Shown here: positions 17,818 to 25,847 of the stretch, one piece after another
Layout of the letters: every line of letters begins with the position of its first letter
Numbering within the stretch: the stretch's first letter is position 1
NCBI RefSeq assembly: GCF_002109325.1
Contig: NZ_CP015348.1
Span: forward strand, 2,357,501-2,421,500
Direction of reading: 5' to 3'
DNA: 64,000 nucleotides
DNA from: Sporosarcina ureae
Lineage (GTDB): Bacteria; Bacillota; Bacilli; Bacillales_A; Planococcaceae
Notes under the pieces: generated by a model
The model's database searches: none
What the model was told of the DNA's origin: nothing
What the model saw: only the letters and a program-made list of their open reading frames with translations
Program-made: the position numbers and the translations under genes

Positions 17818-18699
17818 TTAAGAACCGACAAAATCTCCACCATCGATGTGTATCGTTTGTCCAGTCATGTAGCTAGAGTCCTGTGAGGCTAGGAACACGT
17901 AAGCGGGTGCGTTTTCGGCTGGTTGGCCGCGGCGTTGCATGGGGGTGTCTGATCCTTGGTTTTCTACTTTTTGTGCATCGAATGTTGATGGGATCAGTGG
18001 TGTCCAAATAGGTCCGGGTGCTACCGCGTTGACGCGGATGCCTTGGTCTGAAAGGTTTAGTGCAAGAGAACGTGTGAAACTTGTGATGGCGCCTTTTGTG
18101 GCGGAATAATCAAGCAGCCCGGGTGATCCGTTGTAGGCTGTTACAGATGATGTATTGACGATGCAATCGCCTTTTTCCATATGCTTCACTGCCGCCTTGG
18201 ACATGAAAAATAAGCCGAAGAAGTTGGTTTCGAATGTCTCTTTTAATTGTTCTTCGGTAATATCTTCGATCGATTCTTGAGGGAATTGTTTTCCCGCGTT
18301 GTTGACGAGTATATTTAACTTACCAAAGTCCTTGACTACTTGTTGAATTAATTGTTTACAGTTTTCTTCTTTGCTGATGTCCGTTTGATATTTCTTTGCT
18401 TTGCCACCGTACTTCTCAATGAGTTTTATCGTTTGATCCGCATCTTCATCTTCTTGGTCGGCAAGATAGGCGATGGCGACGTTCGCTCCTTCTTTTGCGT
18501 AAGCGACTGCGACAGCGCGTCCGATCCCGCTGTCTCCGCCTGTGATGAGCGCGGTTTTCCCTTTTAGTTTATCTGCTCCTGTAAAATTAGGATCGTCGTA
18601 GATTGGCGCGGGGTGCATGTCCTCCTCGACACCAGGTTGGGTAGATTGTGTTTGCCCTTGTACTTGCTCGTCGATTTTCTCGTATTGATCTTTACTCAC
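17818..18699 (-). CDS. SDR-family oxidoreductase, general stress protein type (YdaD/YhxC-like)
   Basis: NAD(P)-dependent short-chain dehydrogenase of 293 residues with an N-terminal extension of about 45 residues (EDMHPAPIYDDP) typical of B. subtilis stress SDRs such as YdaD. Cofactor motif TGGDSGIGRA, then NNAG, the catalytic Ser in NTSS and YSATK (Tyr, Lys). The start is GTG 18699, seven bases after AAAGGAGG; the frame is open further upstream without an SD. A sigma-B-like promoter stands upstream (18734-18758), matching the regulation known for the B. subtilis relatives. Substrate unknown. Confidence 0.88.
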   Translation of the reverse strand: MSKDQYEKIDEQVQGQTQSTQPGVEEDMHPAPIYDDPNFTGADKLKGKTALITGGDSGIGRAVAVAYAKEGANVAIAYLADQEDEDADQTIKLIEKYGGKAKKYQTDISKEENCKQLIQQVVKDFGKLNILVNNAGKQFPQESIEDITEEQLKETFETNFFGLFFMSKAAVKHMEKGDCIVNTSSVTAYNGSPGLLDYSATKGAITSFTRSLALNLSDQGIRVNAVAPGPIWTPLIPSTFDAQKVENQGSDTPMQRRGQPAENAPAYVFLASQDSSYMTGQTIHIDGGDFVGS

Positions 18700-18733
18700 G
18701 TAAGACCCTCCTTTAGTTATCATTATCGAAAGT

Positions 18734-18758
18734 ATTCCCCTATTGTTACCCTGCAAAC
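18734..18758 (-). promoter_or_regulatory. Candidate sigma-B promoter for the stress SDR
   Basis: On the minus strand GTTTGC, 13 nt, GGGAAT matches the general-stress sigma factor pattern (GTTT, 12-15 nt, GGG(A/T)A(A/T)). It sits about 35 bp before the GTG start of a gene whose B. subtilis homologues are sigma-B controlled. Confidence 0.6.
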
Positions 18759-18853
18759 CTGTGATATTCATCGGGAAAACGATTCCGGATGAACTTTTTG
18801 CGTGTTATAATGAAGTCATTAACTAACCTATAACAGCCAAGGAGCGTGTCTTC

Positions 18854-20026
18854 ATGAATTTTCAACCTTCCAAAAAAATGTCCATTTTCTCACCAGCTAT
18901 TTTTGGTGATCTGAAAGCAGCCGCTGAAGAGAAGAAAGCAACAGGTGCACAAGTCGTCGATCTAAGTCTTGGGAGTCCAGATCTTCCACCTGACGAACGT
19001 GTACGTAATGCGTTGTCCGAACAAAGCGCGTTAGCCTCTTCTTACGGTTATACACTCGGAGGGACGAAGCGATTCCATGAAGCGGTCGCGAATTATTATA
19101 AAAGACGCACGGGTGTCATCATTAATCCCGAAACGGAAGTTCTTCAGACGATGGGTTCTCAAGAAGGTCTTGTCCACTTGCCGTTCGCATTTTGCGATGA
19201 AGGAGATTACGTTCTGACAACTAACCCAGCCTACGTCGCGTATGACGCAGGAATTAAATTAGCAGGTGCAGTGCCGTATTACATGCCATTACTTGCAGAA
19301 AATGGCTTCTTACCAGATTTGAATGAAGTCCCAGAAGACGTGCTGAAAAAGACGAAGCTTCTCATCTTGAACTTACCCGGAAATCCAGTACCTGCTATGC
19401 CAAGTGAAGCCTTTTTCGAAGAAGTTGTAGCGTTCGCAAAGAAATATGGAATCATTGTACTGCATGACGCAGCCTACTCGGAGTACTATTTCACGGGCGA
19501 CCGTCCCGCAAGTTTCCTCACAACACCAGGCGCAATGGAGGTCGGCATGGAAATCAACTCATTGTCGAAAAGCTTCAGCTTGGCTGGCGCACGGATCGCT
19601 TACTTCGTCGGAAATGCAGAAATGATCAAAGTACTACGCGAACTGAAATCAAACCTTGATTATGGAACGTTCGGACCGATTCAAGAAGCTGCTATTGTAG
19701 CGCTTGATAACGGGGAAGAAATCACAGATCGCCTACGCGCCGAGTTCTCGAAACGCCACCACGCCTTAATGGACGGACTCGCATCTCTAGGCTGGGAAAC
19801 GACACCGTCTGAAGGGGGAATGTTCGTCTGGGCGAAGTATCCATACGACATGGCCGACAAAGAATTCGTCTTCGAGGTCATTAAACAAGCAGGCGTCGTC
19901 ATGGTACCCGGCAGCATTTTCGGCACAGCAGGACATGGCTTTGTCCGACTCGCTCTCGTGCAGAAAGTCGAATTGATCGAGCAGGCGATTGAACAGCTTA
20001 GGGGATTATCGATTGTCTGTAACTAA
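18854..20026 (+). CDS. Class I/II PLP-dependent aminotransferase (LL-DAP-aminotransferase-like)
   Basis: Fold-type I aminotransferase of 390 residues. Motifs: DLSLGSPDLPP at the N-terminus, NPAYVAYD, LNLPGNPVPA (the N-x-P variant around the cofactor), HDAAYSEY, and the PLP Schiff-base Lys239 in SLSKSFSLAGARI. AAGGAG precedes ATG 18854. Resemblance is to the LL-diaminopimelate aminotransferase/AspC-like group; in Bacillales such paralogues often act on aspartate, alanine or aromatic amino acids. It stands alone between two terminator-bounded genes. The substrate is not assignable. Confidence 0.87.
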   Translation: MNFQPSKKMSIFSPAIFGDLKAAAEEKKATGAQVVDLSLGSPDLPPDERVRNALSEQSALASSYGYTLGGTKRFHEAVANYYKRRTGVIINPETEVLQTMGSQEGLVHLPFAFCDEGDYVLTTNPAYVAYDAGIKLAGAVPYYMPLLAENGFLPDLNEVPEDVLKKTKLLILNLPGNPVPAMPSEAFFEEVVAFAKKYGIIVLHDAAYSEYYFTGDRPASFLTTPGAMEVGMEINSLSKSFSLAGARIAYFVGNAEMIKVLRELKSNLDYGTFGPIQEAAIVALDNGEEITDRLRAEFSKRHHALMDGLASLGWETTPSEGGMFVWAKYPYDMADKEFVFEVIKQAGVVMVPGSIFGTAGHGFVRLALVQKVELIEQAIEQLRGLSIVCN

Positions 20027-20035
20027 ACAAAAACT

Positions 20036-20066
20036 AGGGAGAGTGGATTTCTACTCTCTCTTTTTT
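20036..20066 (+). terminator. Intrinsic terminator of aminotransferase
   Basis: AGGGAGAGT/ACTCTCTCT stem followed by six Ts. Confidence 0.82.
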
Positions 20067-20231
20067 ATTGAAAAATAAATGGGTCACTATTCATTTCACA
20101 ATCCGTCAGCAATGAAAAAGATGAAGGCGACAGACAATGGAAGAAGTTGTAGAATTTAAAAATAAAGTGTAACGAAATCAAAAGTTTTCAGTCTACTTTA
20201 GTACACATCAAAACTAAAGGAGATGAAAACT

Positions 20232-22325
20232 ATGAATACAGGTAGATGGCTTGTTGTACTTGGTGCAGCGGGAACGATCGGAATCTTAGTGCTGATCAGT
20301 TTCCTATTCTGGCCGAAAGTCGGAATTACATCCACAAAGTCTGTGCTTGCGGGCCAGTCGCTGAATATCTATTTTACTGCCCCCGTGAAAAAGAGCATGG
20401 ATGCTTCGAAGTTTCACGTGACGAAAAGCAATAAGAAAACCCAAGCCGAGCTTTCGTACGGAAATGGCAATACCTCATTACAAATAGGTGAGCTACAACC
20501 AGGAAACTATATATTGCATATTCCATCGAATAGTTTTGGTATATGGAAGCGAGCAGAGGATAAGGCGCTTTCATTCACCGTTCTAGAATCGGTGCAACCT
20601 GTAAACTCTATTAAAGAAATCGAAAACTTCTTCGAGCGGATAGAGCCGCAAGGAAGGAGTGAAATCATGATGGAATCTTCCACGGAAGATAAAGCTTCTT
20701 CAGCATCTGGTGGCGGTCCCGATTATTCACAGACCAATCAACAAGTAGCAGGGGTAGATGAGGCGGACCAAGTCAAAACAGATGGTGACTACCTTTACGA
20801 AGTCTTAAACGGAGATGGGTTGATCATCACAGATATCCGCAATCCAAAAGACATGGTTCACGCTAGCAAGGTAGATTTCACGGATGGATTCTATGCAAAC
20901 GAACTGTACGTTGATCAAGACAAAGTCGTACTAATCGGTGGTCAAAATCTAAATGCCCCGACATCCAATACGGATTCAAAAATGATGGAAGATCGTATGA
21001 TGTCGATGCAACAACTATCCGTCATTCGTGTGTACGATGTCACGGACCGCACAAATCCGAAACTTATTCGTGAAACAGGTGCAGAAGGTTACGTAATCGG
21101 TACGCGTAAAATTGGTCCATACGTTTACATGATCACGAATAACCAACCATTCCTTTGGTACGATCATCCAGTACCGGCAGAAGATCAGTTATTGCCGAAA
21201 GTCTATGATTCATCAGTCGAACAAAAAGTACAATCGCTAGCACTCGATAAAATCTCTATTTTGCCAGGCGCGATGGAACCCTCTTACTCGATCATCACGA
21301 CACTTGATATAGAATCGGGGGAAAAGGGTGGAGTGAATACGAAAGCGTATCTTGGAAGTGGCGAACAACTTTACATGTCAGCAGATCACCTTTATCTGAC
21401 GTCTACAAACTACCAAGACCAACATCAAAATACTAGCGAAGTATACAAATTCGCTCTAGATAAAACGCAAGTGAATTTCCTGCAAACCGCTCAATTAAAA
21501 GGGACCATCTTAAATCAATTTTCGATGGATGAGCACAACGGCTATTTTCGAACCGTCACAACAGAAGGTAATCTATGGGATGAACGTAATAAAGCAAAAA
21601 ACCATTTGTTCATTCTCGACGAAAATATGAAGCAAGTCGGATCAGTCGAAAATCTGGCGGTCAATGAACGCATCTATTCCGCACGGTTCCTTGGTGATAA
21701 GGCGTATATGGTCACATTCCGTGAAACCGATCCGCTATTTGTCATGGATGTAGCAGATCCGAATAATCCCAAAGTGCTCGGCGAATTAAAAATTCCAGGA
21801 TTCAGTAATTATTTACACCCGCTTGACGAAGGACATTTGATTGGCTTCGGCTATGAAACAATCGCAAAGAAAAATCCACAAGGTGGCGAGCCGATCATCC
21901 AAACGGGCGGAATGAAAATTTCTTTGTTCGACGTAACCGATTTCGCGAACCCGAAAGAAACTGATACTGAAATCATCGGTGGCCAGGGAACTTACTCATC
22001 GGTACAAGACGACCATCATGCATTGTTCATTCATCCGTCTCGCAACTTGTATGGTTTCCCCGTCAGCATTTATCAACAATCTGAACGTGAGGGAGGCGTC
22101 GTAGACTTGCAAAGGTCAGGCGCAATGATTTACGAAATCACAGTAGAAAAAGGCATCGTCCAAGCGGCTGATTTGACGCAGCGCATGACAAATGACTATA
22201 TGGACTGGGAAAAAGAAATCCGCCGCTTGTTATATAGTGGAGACACTGTTTACACGATTTCTCCAAATGAAGTCAGAAGCTACGCGTTGAATGGATTTGC
22301 ACCGCTGGACACACTAGCGAAGTAA
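20232..22325 (+). CDS. Membrane-anchored extracellular beta-propeller domain protein
   Basis: Protein of 697 residues. An N-terminal signal anchor (LVVLGAAGTIGILVLISFLF) is followed by an Ig-like region (about residues 35-120), then a long beta-propeller of the family of secreted proteins with a C-terminal beta-propeller. The entry motif QVAGVDEADQVKTDGDYLY near residue 180 is the family signature; repeated D-V-x-[DN]-P-x-x-P blades follow (VYDVTDRTNPK, VMDVADPNNPK, LFDVTDFANPK). ATG 20232 has AAAGGAG nine bases upstream; ATG 20223 abuts the SD and is rejected. It probably sits outside the membrane; its ligand is unknown. Confidence 0.88.
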   Translation: MNTGRWLVVLGAAGTIGILVLISFLFWPKVGITSTKSVLAGQSLNIYFTAPVKKSMDASKFHVTKSNKKTQAELSYGNGNTSLQIGELQPGNYILHIPSNSFGIWKRAEDKALSFTVLESVQPVNSIKEIENFFERIEPQGRSEIMMESSTEDKASSASGGGPDYSQTNQQVAGVDEADQVKTDGDYLYEVLNGDGLIITDIRNPKDMVHASKVDFTDGFYANELYVDQDKVVLIGGQNLNAPTSNTDSKMMEDRMMSMQQLSVIRVYDVTDRTNPKLIRETGAEGYVIGTRKIGPYVYMITNNQPFLWYDHPVPAEDQLLPKVYDSSVEQKVQSLALDKISILPGAMEPSYSIITTLDIESGEKGGVNTKAYLGSGEQLYMSADHLYLTSTNYQDQHQNTSEVYKFALDKTQVNFLQTAQLKGTILNQFSMDEHNGYFRTVTTEGNLWDERNKAKNHLFILDENMKQVGSVENLAVNERIYSARFLGDKAYMVTFRETDPLFVMDVADPNNPKVLGELKIPGFSNYLHPLDEGHLIGFGYETIAKKNPQGGEPIIQTGGMKISLFDVTDFANPKETDTEIIGGQGTYSSVQDDHHALFIHPSRNLYGFPVSIYQQSEREGGVVDLQRSGAMIYEITVEKGIVQAADLTQRMTNDYMDWEKEIRRLLYSGDTVYTISPNEVRSYALNGFAPLDTLAK

Positions 22326-22359
22326 AAGTAAACGCTACTTGATCCTTAACTCATTCATG

Positions 22360-22402
22360 GGAATACCGACTCTATGCAGCTTAGTCGGTATTCCTTTTTT
22401 TT
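22360..22402 (+). terminator. Intrinsic terminator of beta-propeller gene
   Basis: Perfect 12-bp stem GGAATACCGACT/AGTCGGTATTCC followed by eight Ts. Confidence 0.9.
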
Positions 22403-22513
22403 ATTGGAGTCTTCGATACATAACGTTAATTGCTATAACTGTTGTGAGAAGAGATGTTAGTTCAAGTGAGTAGCGTGATAGATTGTCTACTATAATTAAT
22501 CTTTAAATCTTAC

Positions 22514-22542
22514 TTGACGAATAGGGATTGGAGGGATAGAGT
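22514..22542 (+). promoter_or_regulatory. Candidate sigma-A promoter upstream of tcyP-like gene
   Basis: TTGACG, 17 nt, TAGAGT, about 50 bp before the start codon. The -35 is good and the -10 weak. No T-box, S-box or clear CymR site was recognised in 22403-22589. Confidence 0.3.
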
Positions 22543-22589
22543 ATAGTTTGTATGAAATACTACAATAATATATAAATAGAGGGGATAGA

Positions 22590-23984
22590 ATGATGAATAC
22601 TTTTTTACTTATTGTGAACATTGCGGGTCTATTGTTGCTCGTCGGCCTATTATATAGAATGAATCGCAAAAAGGTCTCATTTTCAAAACGCGTTTTTACG
22701 GGACTTGGGCTCGGGATTGGATACGGACTTATTTTACATTTTGCATACGGGACAGAGTCAGAAATCCTCAAGCAGTCGATGCCGTGGTTTAACTTAATCG
22801 GAACCGGCTATGTTAAATTACTGCAAATGATTGTTATGCCACTAGTTTTTATTTCCATCTTAGCGGCCTTTACGAAAGTAACTATCGGGAAAAACTTTGG
22901 GAAAATGGCAGGTACGATTTTAGGTATGCTCGTCGGGACTACCGCGATTGCTGCGATTGTAGGGATTTCAGTTACGCTTCTATTTGGACTGGACGCTTCT
23001 GAAATTGTGTCAGGAGAAGCAGAAGCGGCACGTGGGCTTTCTATGGAAGAAAACCTCGAAACGGTAGCCGATCTTTCGTTACCTGAGAAGCTCATTGATT
23101 TATTACCTGCTAATCCTTTCTTAGATTTCACAGGGGCACGTCCAACTTCAACTATTGGGGTCGTTATTTTTGCAGCATTCCTTGGGTTTGCTTACTTAGC
23201 GATTACAAGAAGAGATGAAGAAAATGCGGTCACGGTGAAAAAGGGAATTGACGCAATTTACGCATTGATCATGGGTGTTGTACGAATCGTTCTACGTTTG
23301 ACGCCATATGGTATTTTGGCGATTATCGCGCGAACTGTCGCGACGTCTGACTTTATGGCAATCTACAGTCTCGGGAAGTTTGTCCTTGCTTCTTATGTCG
23401 CCTTAATCGTGATGTTCGGCATTCACTTGCTCATTATTACATTATCGGGATTAAATCCAGTGACATATGTGAAAAAAGCAGGTGAAGCATTAATATTTGC
23501 CTTCACATCACGCTCAAGTGCGGGTACATTACCGTTAACGATTCATGCACAAACAAACCGTTTAGGTGTACCTGAAGGGATCGCAAACTTTTCTGGTTCG
23601 TTTGGTTTATCCATCGGGCAAAATGGCTGTGCAGGAATTTACCCAGCGATGCTCGCTGTCATGATTGCTCCATCAGTAGGTCAAAACCCACTTGAACCAA
23701 TGTTCTTATTGACATTGATCGCTGTTGTTGCGATTAGCTCATTTGGTGTAGCTGGCGTTGGGGGAGGCGCGACATTTGCTGCAATTCTCGTCTTGTCGGC
23801 ACTAAATCTTCCCGTCGCACTCGCGGGGTTATTGATTTCGGTTGAACCATTAATCGACATGGGCCGAACTGCTGTAAACGTCAGTGGTTCAATGACAGCC
23901 GGTGTTACTACAGCCCGCGTGACTGGTGAACTTGATAAAGATATGTATAATGAATCACTTGAAAAACAAACAGTAGAAGCTTAA
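22590..23984 (+). CDS. tcyP: Dicarboxylate/amino acid:cation symporter, TcyP-like L-cystine importer
   Basis: Symporter of 464 residues in the DAACS (glutamate transporter fold) family with N-terminal hydrophobic helices and the C-terminal re-entrant loops. The Ser-rich loop appears as FTSRSSAGTLPL, followed by SGSFGLSIGQNGCAGIYPAML and the terminal EPLIDMGRTAVNVSGSM. Length and these motifs match B. subtilis TcyP, which imports L-cystine with Na+ or H+. The start is ATG 22590 or 22593; AGAGGGG suits either. Monocistronic by flanking terminators. A related C4-dicarboxylate specificity is less likely. Confidence 0.85.
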   Translation: MMNTFLLIVNIAGLLLLVGLLYRMNRKKVSFSKRVFTGLGLGIGYGLILHFAYGTESEILKQSMPWFNLIGTGYVKLLQMIVMPLVFISILAAFTKVTIGKNFGKMAGTILGMLVGTTAIAAIVGISVTLLFGLDASEIVSGEAEAARGLSMEENLETVADLSLPEKLIDLLPANPFLDFTGARPTSTIGVVIFAAFLGFAYLAITRRDEENAVTVKKGIDAIYALIMGVVRIVLRLTPYGILAIIARTVATSDFMAIYSLGKFVLASYVALIVMFGIHLLIITLSGLNPVTYVKKAGEALIFAFTSRSSAGTLPLTIHAQTNRLGVPEGIANFSGSFGLSIGQNGCAGIYPAMLAVMIAPSVGQNPLEPMFLLTLIAVVAISSFGVAGVGGGATFAAILVLSALNLPVALAGLLISVEPLIDMGRTAVNVSGSMTAGVTTARVTGELDKDMYNESLEKQTVEA

Positions 23985-23992
23985 TTTTTAAG

Positions 23993-24034
23993 AAATCCCG
24001 TAGAAGACAGCTTTGTCTTCTACGGGATTTTTTT
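23993..24034 (+). terminator. Intrinsic terminator of tcyP-like gene
   Basis: Perfect 17-bp stem AAATCCCGTAGAAGACA with its complement, GCTT loop, and a run of Ts. Confidence 0.93.
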
Positions 24035-24226
24035 ATGCGAACGAACATCCCATTAAAGCATCAAGTGGCACTAGATAGGACGTTAGTAAATCTATTTAAG
24101 TAGTTTGGATATTTCTGCTATAGTAATAGGAAAGTAAGATTAGGCTCATAATTTTGTAATAGGGGCCATTTTGTTGGATAGAGAAATTGGAAGAAGATAT
24201 GAGAAGCGATAATTGGAGGATCACGC

Positions 24227-24634
24227 ATGGAGAACTATGGAATGACACCAGGGTTATGGTCAGAACTTATTATAATACTATTAATTGTTATTTTCCTGAT
24301 TATTATTATTCCAGCTATAATTCGTTATAAAATGGGAGCGGATAAAAATAAGTGGTTTTCATTTAATCACATAAACAAGTTCCATAAAAAAGTCGATTGG
24401 ACATTGCGTATAATTTTTCTGATTTCTATACTAGTAAGTGCAGTATTACCTAATGAACAGCCGCTTTTACTACCCCTAATTTCCAGCTTTTTCGTATTAA
24501 GTCAAATTATCGTCCAATCATATGTAGAGTGGAGATTTTCCGACAACAGAAAGAACTTCAAAGTAACCTTAATCCAATTTGGGTTAACATTTATTACGCT
24601 TGCAGGTGCACTTTTTTGGATAAAGTATTTCTAG
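24227..24634 (+). CDS. Small membrane protein, DUF4181-like
   Basis: Protein of 135 residues with four predicted transmembrane segments (about 10-30, 55-73, 78-95, 110-130). The loop segment WFSFNHINKFHKKVDW and the later YVEWRFSDNRKNF resemble DUF4181 proteins, which occur in small paralogous clusters in Bacillales. GGAGG precedes the ATG. A second DUF4181-like gene lies at 25116. Function is unknown; the family assignment is by eye. Confidence 0.65.
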   Translation: MENYGMTPGLWSELIIILLIVIFLIIIIPAIIRYKMGADKNKWFSFNHINKFHKKVDWTLRIIFLISILVSAVLPNEQPLLLPLISSFFVLSQIIVQSYVEWRFSDNRKNFKVTLIQFGLTFITLAGALFWIKYF

Positions 24635-24757
24635 CGGAAAATTGAAATTATAAAGTTGACGGTCACAATTGTTGCACGAATTCTATAACATTATGGGGCC
24701 ATTTTGAAGTATTATAGTCGATGCATTATTGTGTCGGATGGTAAGGGGGCGCGTGAA

Positions 24758-25000
24758 ATAGACAACCAGAATTTCAAAGTAATATCCTTGATTTGTTTAT
24801 TAATTTGTATACTAGCTTGGATTCCTAACATTGTTTTCCAAGTAGCCAGTCCTTTATTTTTAGTAACTTTTATTATTGCTCCAGTGGGAATTGTATTCGC
24901 AATATTGGTAAGAAGATATTGGTTAATCGTGGCTAACACTTTTATGTTTTTCAGCTTTTTCATATTTATGTTCGTGGGTTATTTTGTGAACGCCAACTGA
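24758..25000 (+). CDS. Small hydrophobic membrane protein with probable ATA start
   Basis: About 80 residues with three hydrophobic segments (VISLICLLICILAWIPN; SPLFLVTFIIAPVGIVFAIL; WLIVANTFMFFSFFIFMF). No ATG exists upstream in frame. The codon at 24758 is ATA, placed exactly eight bases after AAGGGGG, and from it the protein begins DNQNFKVISL, a sensible cytosolic N-terminus. Upstream TTG 24704 and GTG 24731 are in frame but lack an SD. Either ATA initiates at low level, or an original ATG has mutated and the gene is dying. It sits between two DUF4181-like genes. Confidence 0.55.
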   Translation: MDNQNFKVISLICLLICILAWIPNIVFQVASPLFLVTFIIAPVGIVFAILVRRYWLIVANTFMFFSFFIFMFVGYFVNAN

Positions 25001-25115
25001 CGTCAAAACTTAAGGATATATTGTTTGCGACCAAAGCGCGAATTTGTTGTATAGGGTTTGTGTCTTAAACGGGCCGAGATATAAGAATAAGGATTATAAG
25101 ACTAGGTGGGGTATT

Positions 25116-25481
25116 ATGAGGTTTTTGGGGTTTGTTATTATATTACTAATTTTGAGCATTCCATTTGAAATGTTACTAAACAAATTGTTTAGTGTAGAAA
25201 AAAAGAAGATTTCAGAAACCCCTGGTAAAAGAATTGACCGATGGGGAAGAGGTATTATTTTAGTCGTTTCTTTAGGTAGTCTTCCTTTTGTTGTGGTCGC
25301 AGAACCAGTTATAATAAAGTGGGTTTGTATCTTTTATTGCGTTGTACAATATGGTTTTCAATCCATTTTGGAGTGGAAATACTTAAAAGGGACTAATCAA
25401 CATATTGTAACATTTGCTTATCTATTAGTAGGTGTAATTCTGTTCTACAATGCGGAGTACTTATTTCGATTATTGAGATGA
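25116..25481 (+). CDS. Small membrane protein, DUF4181-like (second copy)
   Basis: Protein of 121 residues. An N-terminal helix (LGFVIILLILSIPFEMLLNKLF) is followed by EKKKISETPGKRIDRWGR and three further hydrophobic segments. The segment ILEWKYLKGTNQHIVTFAYLL aligns by eye with the corresponding part of the 24227 protein. AGGTGG lies before ATG 25116; the frame extends upstream without a credible start. The two DUF4181-like genes and the gene between them look like a small paralogous membrane-protein island. No function known. Confidence 0.65.
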   Translation: MRFLGFVIILLILSIPFEMLLNKLFSVEKKKISETPGKRIDRWGRGIILVVSLGSLPFVVVAEPVIIKWVCIFYCVVQYGFQSILEWKYLKGTNQHIVTFAYLLVGVILFYNAEYLFRLLR

Positions 25482-25567
25482 AGTATTGCGTGGATCTCTA
25501 TTAAAAAAGTAGTACTGTATTCTAGTTATTCAAATGTCGGGCGTGATTGTTTAGGATCGCTTTCTAA

Positions 25568-25623
25568 GTTGATCAGAGCGGAAGCCGCCCATAGGCACAC
25601 ATCCGGTTGCAGCGCAGATCAAC
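25568..25623. repeat. Degenerate remnant of dispersed element (R3)
   Basis: Outer arms GTTGATC and GATCAAC with adjacent GAGCGG and GCCGCCC-like shoulders survive, but the centre has been lost. The rest of 25482-25847 shows no gene. Confidence 0.5.
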
Positions 25624-25791
25624 GGGGTTTAACCACTATCCCCTCTTTCAAAAACGCCACAAATGACCACTGAGAGCCTACAGTTAACACATGACCTCCT
25701 CTACGCAATCGAAAAAGGTTGTCTTTTCAGCCCTTGTACAGTAAGCTGTAATCAAACGCACTAGTAACGACCACAATTAAACAAGTTAGAC

Positions 25792-25827
25792 AAAAATGGA
25801 GCCCTTTCTATACGAAAGGAGCTCCAT
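25792..25827 (-). terminator. Terminator of the PAS/GGDEF/EAL gene
   Basis: ATGGAGC(T)CCTTTC arms with one bulged base, loop TATAC; on the minus strand followed by five Ts. Confidence 0.8.
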
Positions 25828-25847
25828 CTGATTTGTATAAAGATAAT

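Noticed and set aside
22403..22589. Riboswitch or T-box upstream of the tcyP-like gene
   Set aside because: No conserved box or terminator-antiterminator pair was found.
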